From positions 1 to 62,549 of the forward strand of contig CALUOR010000021.1 in assembly GCA_944322285.1 (NCBI GenBank): a stretch of 62,549 nt of DNA, read 5' to 3'. The position numbers and the translations under genes are program-made. A model generated the notes under the pieces. It saw nothing but the letters and a program-made list of their open reading frames with translations. It had not been told where the DNA came from and did not search any database. This document shows, in pieces, positions 41,230 to 50,785 of this stretch (positions are counted from its first letter, which is position 1; each line of letters opens with the position of its first letter). The DNA is from an uncultured Bacteroides sp. Lineage in GTDB: Bacteria; Bacteroidota; Bacteroidia; Bacteroidales; Bacteroidaceae.

Positions 41230-43293
41230 TTATTTGCTTTCAAGTTTTTGTAAGTTTTTCTTGGCGGTCTCGTCCCCTAGTTCCGCTGCTTTTCGATACC
41301 ATTTAATGGCTTCGGCTTTGTCTTCGGGGATGCCAGATTCTCCATATTGATACATGAGACCTAAATAAAACATTGAGTTCTTATCGCCTTGTTCAGCTGC
41401 TTTTCGAAACCATTTTTCAGCTTCTACATAATTTTTCTGTTTATAATAATTGATATATCCTAATTGATATTGGGCCTCTTTGTTTCCTTGTTCTGCCGCT
41501 TTCTTATACCATACAATCGCTTCTTTTTCGTCTTTTTCAACTCCGACAGCATACATATACATCGCACCTAATCTTAAAGAAGCTTCTCCGTTTCCTTGCC
41601 CGGACGCTTTTTTATACCATTTGATTGCCTCAACACGGTTTTGCGATAACCCGCCTTGTCCCCAGTCATATAGGTATCCTATGTTATATTGTGCATTGGC
41701 GATTCCTTGTTCAGCTGCTTTTTGATACCATTTTGCAGCCTCAAAGATGTTTTGTTTAACAAGTACCCCTTTGCTATATAAATTCCCCAACTCGTTTTGT
41801 GCCAAAGCATTGCCTTGTTCAGCCGCTTTCTGATACCATTCTAAAGCTTTGGTGGCATTTCGTGGCATACCTTTACCTAAGAAATACATTCTTCCCAATT
41901 CATATTGAGCTTCCGCATCTCCTTGTTCAGCCAGTTGGGTAATTTTCTTAGCGTCAGGCTTTGCTTCGTTTTTTCTAGCCGTGTTCGTAGGTGGATTCGG
42001 TGTAGTGGCTTCCGGTTTTGATACATTTTCTCTCACGGGATTCTCCTCTTTAGGAGGTTGGGAGCTTGTCGTTTCTGTTTGTTGAGCGACATGAGTTGTG
42101 ATTGAGGCTGTATCATTCATGACAGATGTCTGCAATGAATCATTGGTGGGAAGCCATTCTGTTAATGATATATCTTCTACTGTATCAGATTGCCTTTTAG
42201 AAACCATGTAAGTGATGATGCCTGCAATAATTAATACAGCGGCAACTCCTGATGCAATGTATATTTTGTTCTTAGAAGAGTTTTGGGCTGGTGTAGGATT
42301 TGCAATAGGCTTGGCAGGACGTACTATATCCTTATCCGGTTTTATCGTATCTTCATTCCCATTTAAATTGAGACTGGTTTCTTCACCTCCTAAACTCGTC
42401 AAGAACGCCTCCACACTCTGCGGCCTGTCCTTTTTCAAAGCCGACATGGCCTTGGCGATATGGGCAATCATTTCATCGCTTACTTGATGCTTTTGCAGTT
42501 CGTAAGCGGGGAAACCATCATTCAGAATGGCCGAGGCTTCCGGAGCACGCACTCCCGTTAGCATCTTATACATCGTGGCTCCCAACGCATACACATCCAT
42601 CGTGACAGGGAAACTTTTGCCCTCGTGGTAATCGGATTGCTCAATGGGCGCATAGCCGGGCGTGCCTCCTCCGATGGTCGTACTTGTTTCCGGATTTCCG
42701 TTGTCATCGTATTGTTTGGAAAGTCCGAAGTCAATCAATACGGCATCTTTGTTGGGACGGAGCATGACATTGCCCGGCTTCAAGTCCAGATGCAGCATTT
42801 TATGGGCATGCATGTAGGAGAGAGCGGAACCTATCTGCTGAGCATACTTCACGCATTCCGCTTCCGGAAGTCCGTTGTGTTGGGCGATGTAGGCATCCAA
42901 GTTTCCTCCTTCTACGTACTCCATAGCGTAGTAGACGGTGTTGTTTGTCTCGAAATATTCCAATACTTTGACGATATTTGGATGATGCAGTTTGCTCAGG
43001 TTCTCTGCCTCACGGGCGAATTTCTTTTTATATTTGTCGTAAATGCCTCCTTTACTCCCGCTAGTCACGGTATTGTCTTCCCGGCCATTGATTTCCTTCA
43101 TGAAGAATTCCTTAATGGCGACTTGCATTGTGGTTTCCAGTTCGCCCAAGGCTCCGGCCACTTTCACCTTGGTTGTGGCCAGGTAGGTGATGCCGAACGT
43201 GCCTTGTCCCAATATCTTTTGGATGGTGTAGGTGTAGGCCTTGCCTTGCAGGATGGTGCCTAGTTCTAGGGCATTATTATTAGTATTGTTCAT
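41230..43293 (-). CDS. Membrane-anchored Ser/Thr kinase with six to seven Sel1 repeats
   Basis: I start at the ATG at 43293 (687 residues); the frame continues to a TTG at 43320, which is less likely. The kinase domain has GQGTFGITYLA, VAIKEFF, HLDLKPGN and DFGLSKQ, non-RD as in its neighbours. A long linker with acidic and Pro/Thr stretches surrounds one membrane span (KIYIASGVAAVLIIAGIITY). The last ~245 residues hold six or seven Sel1-type repeats of about 36 residues (for example KAAEQGNALAQNELGNLYSKG). Membrane topology puts these in the periplasm. Within the run PP2C-kinases-radical SAM; 38 nt after the TonB-kinase. Confidence 0.92.
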   Translation of the reverse strand: MNNTNNNALELGTILQGKAYTYTIQKILGQGTFGITYLATTKVKVAGALGELETTMQVAIKEFFMKEINGREDNTVTSGSKGGIYDKYKKKFAREAENLSKLHHPNIVKVLEYFETNNTVYYAMEYVEGGNLDAYIAQHNGLPEAECVKYAQQIGSALSYMHAHKMLHLDLKPGNVMLRPNKDAVLIDFGLSKQYDDNGNPETSTTIGGGTPGYAPIEQSDYHEGKSFPVTMDVYALGATMYKMLTGVRAPEASAILNDGFPAYELQKHQVSDEMIAHIAKAMSALKKDRPQSVEAFLTSLGGEETSLNLNGNEDTIKPDKDIVRPAKPIANPTPAQNSSKNKIYIASGVAAVLIIAGIITYMVSKRQSDTVEDISLTEWLPTNDSLQTSVMNDTASITTHVAQQTETTSSQPPKEENPVRENVSKPEATTPNPPTNTARKNEAKPDAKKITQLAEQGDAEAQYELGRMYFLGKGMPRNATKALEWYQKAAEQGNALAQNELGNLYSKGVLVKQNIFEAAKWYQKAAEQGIANAQYNIGYLYDWGQGGLSQNRVEAIKWYKKASGQGNGEASLRLGAMYMYAVGVEKDEKEAIVWYKKAAEQGNKEAQYQLGYINYYKQKNYVEAEKWFRKAAEQGDKNSMFYLGLMYQYGESGIPEDKAEAIKWYRKAAELGDETAKKNLQKLESK

Positions 43294-43331
43294 ATATCTT
43301 TGTAAATAAGCTTTTAACAATATGATATGTT

Positions 43332-45323
43332 TTATTCCAATCTAAATACAATCGGTAGTGTATAAGCTACACGCACTGCTTTCCCGTTTAGTTTGCCCGG
43401 CCTCCATTGGGTCATTGAAGAAACGACACGCACCGCTTCCTTGTCCAAATCCGGATCAACGCTTCGGATCACTTTGACGTTTGTGACGCTTCCATCGGTG
43501 TTTATCACAAATTTTACCAAGACTCGTCCTTGAATGCCGTTTTCTTGCGCATTGGCAGGATAACGTACATTTTCTCCGAGGTATTGCATTATTCCAGCCA
43601 TTCCATTGGGATATCCTGGCATTTGGTCTACTGTCTCATAGATTCTTTCGTCCCTCACAATCTCATTGTCGATGGTTGGTCTTGGTGTCGGCGATGTGCT
43701 TGTGGAGGAAGGCTTCCTTTCTGCGTTTGCTTCTTGCTTTTCATCTCCTTTATCGGGCTTGTCTGGCTTAACGGAGGTCGGTTGTGGAGTGCTTTCATGG
43801 GTGCCGGCATTCGGTGACTCCGATACAGTATTTACTTGCGTGGGTGTTTGGGTTGGAGTTGGGCTGTCTCCCCGATTCAGAAAGACAATCAACGCTATCG
43901 CCACTATGCACGCGATACCGCTTCCTATCAAAGGCAATTTGTATTTATTCCAGATGCTGTCTTGCGTCCATAGGTTTTGGAAATCCGGAATGGATTCTTT
44001 AATCTTGTCCAATAAAGGATAGACATCCCCGGAAAGAGTGCCGAAATGTTCCGATTTCGTCCCATAATGATATACGTCCCATTCTCCGGCTTGCAGGCTG
44101 ATGGTTTCTCCACCACTGAAACCTTTACTCTCTACTTCAGAAACCTTGTAAAGCTTTAGTGCATTAATTGTAGAGAGTAACGTTTCGAACAGTGCTTTAT
44201 CAAAAGGAAATTCTCGGTTTTTAATCAATTCGTATCCGATGTAAGCCTGTACGGAAATGGAGGTCGGCGAAAATCTAACTTTGAAATGTTGATATTTGGG
44301 GTGTGTTGCTTCGCTAAAGGAAAAAGAAAATTCGTGGATGGAGTGGGGAATGGCTATACGTTCCTTAACAAAGACTTTCTCGTAGCTGGTTTCTTCATCA
44401 TCTCCATTTGATGTAGTTTCTTCTTTTTGTAATTTCTTTAGGAATTCTTCTACACTCTGTGGCCTGTCTTTTTTCAAAACTGACATGGACTTGGCGATGT
44501 GGGCAATGATTTCATCGCTTACCTGATGTTTTTGCAATTCGTATGCGGGGAATCCGTCATTCAGTATGGCTGAAGCTTCCGGAGCACGAACTCCCGTCAG
44601 CATCTTGTACATCGTGGCTCCCAGTGCATACACATCCATCGTGACGGGAAAGCCTTTCCCTTCGTGATAGTCCGATTGCTCCAAAGGCGCATAGCCGGGC
44701 GTGCCTCCTCCTACGGTGGTGCTTGTTTCCGGATTCCCGCTTTCATCGTATTGTTTGGAAAGCCCGAAGTCGATGAGCACGGCATCCCCGTTCTTGCGCA
44801 GCATGACGTTGCCCGGCTTCAAGTCCAAATGCAACATCTTGTGGGCATGCATGTAGGAGAGGGCGGAGCCAATCTGCTTGGCATACTTCACACATTCCGC
44901 TTCCGGAAGTCCGTCCTTTTGCTCAATGTATTTGTCCAGATTTCCTCCTTCCACATACTCCATGGTGTAGTAGACCGTATTGTTCGCTTCGAAATACTCC
45001 AACACTTTGACGATATTTGGATGATGCAGTTTGCTCAGATTCTCCGCCTCACGGGCAAACTTCTGTTTGTATTTGTCGTAAACGCCTCCTTTGCTTCCGC
45101 TGGTTACGGTATTGTCTTCCCGGCCATTGATTTCCTTCATGAAGAATTCTTTGATGGCGACTTGGATGGTTGTGTTGATTTCGCCTAAGGCTCCGCTGAT
45201 TTCTACTTGTGTATTTGCCAAATAGGTAATGCCGAACGCGCCTTGTCCCAACACCTTTTGGATGGTGTAGGTGTAGGATTTACCTTGCAAGGTGGCGCCG
45301 GATTTTAGTGTGTTCGATTCCAT
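43332..45323 (-). CDS. Ser/Thr kinase fused to a TonB C-terminal domain
   Basis: Start chosen at ATG 45323 (663 residues); an upstream TTG at 45347 is less likely. The order is: kinase (1-~290; GQGAFGITYLA, VAIKEFF, HLDLKPGN, DFG), a ~115-residue region shared only with the next kinase upstream, one membrane span (~463-483), a Pro/Ser/Thr/Lys-rich spacer, and residues ~565-663 that match the TonB C-terminal domain. The latter shows YPANAQENGIQGRVLVKFVI, then DGSVTNVKVIRSVDPDLDKEA and WRPGKLNGKAV in parts. TonB domains bind outer-membrane TonB-dependent transporters or act in signalling in Bacteroidetes, so this kinase may sense the outer membrane. The genome-encoded fusion is clear in one reading frame. 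Confidence 0.92.
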   Translation of the reverse strand: MESNTLKSGATLQGKSYTYTIQKVLGQGAFGITYLANTQVEISGALGEINTTIQVAIKEFFMKEINGREDNTVTSGSKGGVYDKYKQKFAREAENLSKLHHPNIVKVLEYFEANNTVYYTMEYVEGGNLDKYIEQKDGLPEAECVKYAKQIGSALSYMHAHKMLHLDLKPGNVMLRKNGDAVLIDFGLSKQYDESGNPETSTTVGGGTPGYAPLEQSDYHEGKGFPVTMDVYALGATMYKMLTGVRAPEASAILNDGFPAYELQKHQVSDEIIAHIAKSMSVLKKDRPQSVEEFLKKLQKEETTSNGDDEETSYEKVFVKERIAIPHSIHEFSFSFSEATHPKYQHFKVRFSPTSISVQAYIGYELIKNREFPFDKALFETLLSTINALKLYKVSEVESKGFSGGETISLQAGEWDVYHYGTKSEHFGTLSGDVYPLLDKIKESIPDFQNLWTQDSIWNKYKLPLIGSGIACIVAIALIVFLNRGDSPTPTQTPTQVNTVSESPNAGTHESTPQPTSVKPDKPDKGDEKQEANAERKPSSTSTSPTPRPTIDNEIVRDERIYETVDQMPGYPNGMAGIMQYLGENVRYPANAQENGIQGRVLVKFVINTDGSVTNVKVIRSVDPDLDKEAVRVVSSMTQWRPGKLNGKAVRVAYTLPIVFRLE

Positions 45324-45411
45324 ACTATTGAGTTTTTTATTTGTCAAAGTTTGTATTTCTACTCAACTACTTTTGATATAAATCCGATGGGTTGAATTAT
45401 AAAAAGTTCCT

Positions 45412-47562
45412 TTATTGTTTTTTTCTCAGACTTTCAAGTTCGTTTAATCTTATTTTTGCACTCTTGCTCCCATTGTCTGCAGCTTTTATCCACCATTCTT
45501 CAGCTTTATTATAATTTCTAGTAAATCCCCAACCATAATAATAACAGTCGCCTATATAGCGTTGTGCTTCAGAACTTCCTTGTTCTGCGGCTTTTGTATA
45601 CCATTCTATAGCTTTTTTGTAATTTGTCTCAACTCCTCTTCCGGTAAGATAGCAGTATGCTAGATCATTTTGTGCATTTACATAATTTTCTTTAGCAGCT
45701 TTTGTGTACCATTTTACAGCTTTAGTTTCATCTTTTGTGATTCCTAATCCGTTATAATAGCAAACACCTAATTTATATTGAGCTTTTACATTCCCGTTTT
45801 CTGCAGCTTTCATAAACCATTCTACAGCTTTTGTGTAATTTTTCTCTTCATAATAATACATGCCAAGATCGAACTGCGCTTCTACATTTCCTTGTTTTGC
45901 TTTTATTATTATTTCGTTGATTCCTTCATCAGAAACTATCGCATTTGATTGGATGGAGTCATTTCCAAGTGCGTTTGTATCAGGTGTTTCAGATTGAACA
46001 GATTCTACTCCTGACAGATTCTCATTTTCATCTGTTGGGTAAGGAAGCAGAACAATACTCGTGTCTGTTTGTTGTATTTCGACCGGAGTCGGACTTCCGC
46101 TTTGGGTGTTATTGCTAATCATTACATATCCTAGTGCAACTATACCGCCGACAAGTCCTCCTATAATAACTTTTTGGTATTTTTGCCAGAAGCTTCCTGT
46201 AGGCTTGAAATCGGATACGTGAGGAGGCTCTTGTCTTTTGACCCACAAGTCGGAGAAGTCGGGAATCTCTTTTTGGATAAGCTCTAAGAGCGGATAGACG
46301 TCCCCGGTGAGGGTTCCTTCCTGACTTCCCCTGGAGCCATAATGATATACGTCCAGCTTGTTCTCCACTTCCAGCCGGATGGTTTCTCCGCCCATGGATT
46401 GCTTTTTGAGGTCGGCTGAGACCTTGTATAGCTTTAATGTATTGATGGCGGAAATCAACGTTTCAAATTGTGCCGGGCTGTAGGCGATGGTTTTCTTCGT
46501 GATGAGTTCGTTTTCGATGAAAGTCTGAACCGTCAGGGATGTCCGGGTGAATTTGGCGATAAAGCTACGGTATCTGGGAACGGGCGAATCCGTGAATGAA
46601 ACCAAGATGTCATCAATGGAATTATGTAAACGGATGCGCTTTTTGCCGCTTGAGTCTTTTCCTCCTAATAATTCCAGAAACGCGTCTATATTTTGCGGTC
46701 TGTCTTTCCGTAAAGCCGACATGGCTTTGGCTACACAGGCTATCAGTGCATCGCTTACCTGATGTTTCTGTAACTCGTATGCGGGGAAGCCTTCGTTCAG
46801 TATTTCCACGGCTTCCGGCGGACGCACGCCCGTCAACATCTTAAACATCGTGGCACCGAGCGCATACACATCCATGGTAACGGGAAAGTCCTTGCCTTCG
46901 TGGTAGTTGGCTTGCTCCAAAGGCGCATAGCCGGGCGTACCGCCTCCCACGGTGGTGCTCGTTTCCGGATTTCCGCTTTCATCGTATTGTTTGGAAAGCC
47001 CGAAGTCAATGAGCACGACATCCCCGTTCTTGCGCAGCATAACGTTGCCCGGCTTCAGGTCCAGGTGCAGCATCTTGTGTGCGTGCATGTAGGAAAGGGC
47101 GGCACCTATCTGCTTGGCGTACTTCACGCATTCCGCTTCCGGAAGTCCGTCCTTTTGAGTAATGTAAGCGTCCAGACTTCCCCCTTCCACATACTCCATG
47201 GCGTAGTAGATGGTGTTGTTCGCCTCGAAATATTCCAATACCTTGACGATATTCGGATGGTCGAGCTTGCTCAGATTTTCCGCTTCCCGGGCAAACTTCT
47301 TTTTATAATTGGCATAGAGTCCTCCTTGGCTTCCCGTAGTCACGGTATTCTCATTGCGCCCGTTGATGTCACGCATGAAGAATTCCTTGATGGCGACTTG
47401 CATGGTGGTTTCCAGCGCGCCCAAGGCTCCGGCTATTTTTACCTTCGTTGTGGCCAGGTAGGTGATGCCGAAAGAGCCTTGCCCCAACACCTTTTGAATG
47501 GTGTAGGTGTAGGACTTGCCTTGTAAAGTGGTGCCGAAGGTAAGGGTATTATTGTTTTCCAT
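45412..47562 (-). CDS. Membrane-anchored Ser/Thr kinase with shared middle domain and Sel1 repeats
   Basis: A 716-residue kinase with an intact non-RD catalytic domain (GQGSFGITYLA, VAIKEFFMRD, HLDLKPGN, DFGLSKQ). After it come ~115 residues shared with the TonB-kinase (FIAKFTRTSLTVQTFIENEL; FETLISAINTLKLYKVS; GDVYPLLELI), a membrane span (~462-483), an acidic spacer and four or more Sel1 repeats (~553-705). The middle part is cytosolic and I recognise no family. It begins 8 nt after the polytopic kinase gene at 49184-47571 and is certainly in the same operon. Confidence 0.92.
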   Translation of the reverse strand: MENNNTLTFGTTLQGKSYTYTIQKVLGQGSFGITYLATTKVKIAGALGALETTMQVAIKEFFMRDINGRNENTVTTGSQGGLYANYKKKFAREAENLSKLDHPNIVKVLEYFEANNTIYYAMEYVEGGSLDAYITQKDGLPEAECVKYAKQIGAALSYMHAHKMLHLDLKPGNVMLRKNGDVVLIDFGLSKQYDESGNPETSTTVGGGTPGYAPLEQANYHEGKDFPVTMDVYALGATMFKMLTGVRPPEAVEILNEGFPAYELQKHQVSDALIACVAKAMSALRKDRPQNIDAFLELLGGKDSSGKKRIRLHNSIDDILVSFTDSPVPRYRSFIAKFTRTSLTVQTFIENELITKKTIAYSPAQFETLISAINTLKLYKVSADLKKQSMGGETIRLEVENKLDVYHYGSRGSQEGTLTGDVYPLLELIQKEIPDFSDLWVKRQEPPHVSDFKPTGSFWQKYQKVIIGGLVGGIVALGYVMISNNTQSGSPTPVEIQQTDTSIVLLPYPTDENENLSGVESVQSETPDTNALGNDSIQSNAIVSDEGINEIIIKAKQGNVEAQFDLGMYYYEEKNYTKAVEWFMKAAENGNVKAQYKLGVCYYNGLGITKDETKAVKWYTKAAKENYVNAQNDLAYCYLTGRGVETNYKKAIEWYTKAAEQGSSEAQRYIGDCYYYGWGFTRNYNKAEEWWIKAADNGSKSAKIRLNELESLRKKQ

Positions 47563-47570
47563 AATTATAT

Positions 47571-49184
47571 TTATTTCCCTTGTGCTTTTAATTCGTTGTA
47601 TTTATTCTGCCAATAAGCAGCTTTTTCTTCGTCTTTGTAGAAATAATCGTTCCATGTATAATCTGTTTCTTTAAAATCTAAATAATCCATGTAAACATTA
47701 TATGCGTCTATGGAATTTTTATTGGCATGTTTAATATGTAACGCAGCTTCGAGACACTCATGGATATCTCTTATCTCTAGTTTGTTGACATAGTAATAAG
47801 GTACAATAAAAGATGTCATTATAATAATAGTTATAGAAGCAATTACCGTTTTTTTAATTTTGTTCGTTTGTCGTAGAAGAGAAATCGATTTGATATTTTT
47901 TTGTTTACACATAAACGCAATCGATAATAGTATAGAAGTCGGGAATAAAATTGATAGTGTAACAATTGCACTAGTTGCATCTGCGTGAGGATTAGAAGGG
48001 TTAAACATGAAACTATAAAGAATAGATAAACTTAGTGCAAATAAAATTCCCCATAAACCGGATTTCTCTCCTCGATATAATAAGATACAAGATATTGAAC
48101 TAATCCATAATGGTAAAGTTTCGATTATAAGGAATTGTTGGAACGTCACTGTAATAATAGAAAGCATAAGGAAAAGGAGTCCACAAATATTAGCAATAGC
48201 AGCTAGAATGATGGCTATTTTTACCAAGTTGGGATATTTACTCCAAACATTCCCTTTTTTCTCTTTCGTTTGCGACTTAACCGGAATTGGCTCTACATGA
48301 ACTATCGTAATATCCTCATCCTTAATCGATTCTGGCTGTTCCGGTTTCTTATTCAATAACTTTTCAAAAGCGTCTAATGTCGCCCTATCCGCTCTTCGTA
48401 GTTGCATGGCCGCTTGCACCGCCTGCGCCATGTTTGGCGAAAGCGGAAACACGTCCAAACTTTCTTCGTTCAAAAGTACCGATTCGGGAGGGGTTTTCCC
48501 TGTCAAAAGGAAATAGAGGGTCGCTCCCAGGGCATAAATATCCGTTTCGGGAGAGAAAGATTTGACGCCTCCCGTCCGGTATTGCTCGGGCGGGGCATAG
48601 CCTTTGCTCTTGCCCACGGGCGTGGTAGAAGTCTCTCCCCCGTCTTCATCATATTGCTTGGCCAAGCCGAAATCCGCCAATACGGCATCTCCGTTGGCCT
48701 TGGTCAGGATATTGGCGGGTTTGATGTCCAGGTGGCAGATGTGTTGCCCGTGAAGATAGCGCAACGCATCGGCCACCTGATGAATGTAACTCACCGCCTT
48801 AGCTTCGGACAAAGGACCTCTTTCATCGACCTGTTGCTTCAGCGAGGCACCTTCGGCATACTCCATGACGTAGTAGGAGGTGTTGTTCTCCTGAAATACG
48901 TCGATGACGCGCACGATGTGGGGATGCTCTAACTTGGCCAGTGTGCGTGCTTCTTTCTCAAACTTCTCCCGGTAGCGCGTTACCATCTCCCGGCTGCTTT
49001 GGGTGCCCATGGTGACGCGGGTGGAGTCTTCCGCCCGCTCGCAATAGTCCTTCATGAAAAATTCCTTGATGGCTACGGTGCGCCCCAAGGAAGTCTGGAC
49101 AGCCCGGTAGGTGATGCCGAAGCCGCCCTGTCCCAAGATACTTTCTATCTGGTATCGTCCGTTTTGCAAGGTGGTGAGTTTCAT
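47571..49184 (-). CDS. Ser/Thr kinase with polytopic membrane domain
   Basis: A 537-residue protein. The kinase (8-~285) has GQGGFGITYRA, Lys40 in VAIKEFF, HLDIKPAN (151-158) and DFGLAKQ (171-177), and is closer to the kinase at 56615-58177 than to the five-member kinase group. From ~315 there are about five or six hydrophobic segments (~316-475), then a soluble Tyr/Asp/Lys-rich end (~475-537). It starts 3 nt after the stop of the PP2C gene, so kinase and phosphatase are made from one message. This is likely the core pair of the operon. Confidence 0.92.
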   Translation of the reverse strand: MKLTTLQNGRYQIESILGQGGFGITYRAVQTSLGRTVAIKEFFMKDYCERAEDSTRVTMGTQSSREMVTRYREKFEKEARTLAKLEHPHIVRVIDVFQENNTSYYVMEYAEGASLKQQVDERGPLSEAKAVSYIHQVADALRYLHGQHICHLDIKPANILTKANGDAVLADFGLAKQYDEDGGETSTTPVGKSKGYAPPEQYRTGGVKSFSPETDIYALGATLYFLLTGKTPPESVLLNEESLDVFPLSPNMAQAVQAAMQLRRADRATLDAFEKLLNKKPEQPESIKDEDITIVHVEPIPVKSQTKEKKGNVWSKYPNLVKIAIILAAIANICGLLFLMLSIITVTFQQFLIIETLPLWISSISCILLYRGEKSGLWGILFALSLSILYSFMFNPSNPHADATSAIVTLSILFPTSILLSIAFMCKQKNIKSISLLRQTNKIKKTVIASITIIIMTSFIVPYYYVNKLEIRDIHECLEAALHIKHANKNSIDAYNVYMDYLDFKETDYTWNDYFYKDEEKAAYWQNKYNELKAQGK

Positions 49185-49186
49185 GG

Positions 49187-50584
49187 CTATTTTTGAATGG
49201 TTTGTTGACTATTTTCTTGTCTAATTATTGTTTCTTGCATTAGAGTCTCATCACTCTTTGTAACATTTCCTCCTTCTTCATTATCCTTATCATCGGATAC
49301 GGATGGCTCATCTGGTGTTGGATCTGAAACCGGAGCTTGTTCAGTAGTTTCTTCTGTCTCCGGTTGAGGCTTCACCGGCACAATCGTTTCCGGTTCTTTT
49401 ACAGAGTTTGTTTTCATCGGTGCGCTTTGTGATCCTGTTCCCTCAATATGATTGTCCGCTCTTTCTTCGGTTTGTACCGACTCTTGCGCATCCGTTTCCC
49501 CTTTTTCATCACCTTTGTTTAGGACAAGAAAATACACGACAGAAAAGGCTATGGCGAAGGCTGCAATCAGTGCAATGATGAAGTATAGGAAAGCACGACT
49601 GTTCCGTTTGGGTTTTGCGGGCGGCAATGGAGCGGAGGAAGGAGTAGGTATCGGCTTCTTTTCTTCCGCGATGGTTCCCTTTTCCAGAACAGGCTCCTGA
49701 ATATCCTCTTCGTCCTCATCGTGCACTTCGGCCATGATGGGGGTAGGGGCTGAAGGAGCTTTTGCGGGTGTGGGCTTTTTCCCCTCTATAGGATCTATGA
49801 CCTCCATGATGTGTACGATGATGGCGGTATGGTTGTCTCGATTCTCGGAAGTGGCCTGGGTCAGTCTGTGTACCTTTTCCTCGTCCGTACCGGCGTTTTC
49901 GGAGAAATTGTAGCAGATTTGCGGATTCTCCATATTCTCCAGCATACCATCGGAGCAGAGGTAGAAATAATCGCCCGGCTGGATGTCCGCGCTATGATAG
50001 ACATCGGCTTTGGGGCGATGCTCCATGTGAGGCTGCATGGCACGGGTAATGACATTTTTTTGGCGCGAGTTCTTGGCTTCTTCTTCGGTCAGCTCGCCGA
50101 TGGCGATCAGGTCATTAACCAGCGAGTGGTCTTTGGTTTGGAAGAGAATGCGGGTGTCGGAAGCGTTCTTTCCCGGGCGGATGTGATACACGCGGCTGTC
50201 TCCCATGTGGGCGATGGTGCATCCGTGGCTATGGAGTTTTAGGAACGTCATGGTGGTGCCCATCTTCTTGGCGGCTCCCGTGTCTTTGCTGTCCAAAGCC
50301 TCGAAGGCATTGGTAAGTGCTTGTTGGAACATAGAGTCGGTAAAGTCACCTTCCGCATCAGGTTGTGCCTTCAGGACCGAGTGTCCCATGGCTTCGCATA
50401 CCGTGGCGCTGGCTACTTCGCCGGCATCGTGTCCGCCCATACCATCGCAAAGGATGAAGAGGCGGTCCGTATCTTTGACATTTCCCGGAAGTGGAAACGT
50501 ACAGTCTTCTTGGTGAGGATTACCTTCGGCGTCTACTCGTTGCCCGTACTCCCAAATCGTATATACTTTCAGTTTGTATTTCAT
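49187..50584 (-). CDS. PP2C-type Ser/Thr phosphatase with membrane anchor
   Basis: A 465-residue PPM/PP2C phosphatase, expected to reverse the neighbouring kinases. Metal-binding and core motifs are intact: QED (25-27), CDGMGGHDAGE (46-56), GTTM (~108), MGDSR (~126), CSDG and ENRDNHTA. A proline-rich stretch precedes one membrane span (~340-365), and the last 100 residues are an acidic, Thr/Pro/Glu-rich tail that should lie in the periplasm. First gene of the unit that continues with four kinases, radical SAM and an acidic protein. No clear promoter was seen in the 200-nt repeat-rich region upstream. Confidence 0.94.
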   Translation of the reverse strand: MKYKLKVYTIWEYGQRVDAEGNPHQEDCTFPLPGNVKDTDRLFILCDGMGGHDAGEVASATVCEAMGHSVLKAQPDAEGDFTDSMFQQALTNAFEALDSKDTGAAKKMGTTMTFLKLHSHGCTIAHMGDSRVYHIRPGKNASDTRILFQTKDHSLVNDLIAIGELTEEEAKNSRQKNVITRAMQPHMEHRPKADVYHSADIQPGDYFYLCSDGMLENMENPQICYNFSENAGTDEEKVHRLTQATSENRDNHTAIIVHIMEVIDPIEGKKPTPAKAPSAPTPIMAEVHDEDEEDIQEPVLEKGTIAEEKKPIPTPSSAPLPPAKPKRNSRAFLYFIIALIAAFAIAFSVVYFLVLNKGDEKGETDAQESVQTEERADNHIEGTGSQSAPMKTNSVKEPETIVPVKPQPETEETTEQAPVSDPTPDEPSVSDDKDNEEGGNVTKSDETLMQETIIRQENSQQTIQK

Positions 50585-50620
50585 AATGATGTATATTTTG
50601 TTAAATGATAATTTATCTTT

Positions 50621-50747
50621 CAGGAGTTAAGGAGTTAAGAAGTTAAGTAGTTAAGCCGATAGTTGGCTTATCATATACGCTAAAAGGTATTGGCTTAACT
50701 CCTAACGGAGCGAAGCGGAGTGATAACTCCTTTAACTCCTTAACTCC
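50621..50747. repeat. Tandem 8-bp units in inverted orientation upstream of the PP2C gene
   Basis: Four units close to AGGAGTTA lie at 50621-50652 and three reverse-complement units (TAACTCCT) at 50723-50747, with another GGCTTAACTCC at 50691-50701. The array can fold into a long hairpin with several registers. It occupies the only spacer between the FHA/caspase unit and the PP2C/kinase unit. Confidence 0.85.
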
Positions 50748-50756
50748 TATAAGTAT

Positions 50757-50774
50757 AAGCGCGCTTGCGCGCGC
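50757..50774 (-). terminator. GC hairpin after the FHA gene
   Basis: AGCGCGC (50757-50763) pairs with GCGCGCT (50768-50774) around a TTGC loop, 11 nt after the FHA stop at 50786 in the minus-strand direction and followed there by TTATAC. It likely ends the acidic protein-caspase-FHA transcript. Confidence 0.6.
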
Positions 50775-50785
50775 TAAATTCCCAT

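Noticed and set aside
41230-43320. Upstream start of the Sel1 kinase at 43320 and of the TonB kinase at 45347
   Set aside because: Both are TTG codons; ATG codons at 43293 and 45323 give the N-terminus seen in the other kinases.
45324-45411. Separate promoter between two kinase genes
   Set aside because: CAAA occurs at 45345, but no TAnnTTTG element at the right spacing was found on the minus strand.
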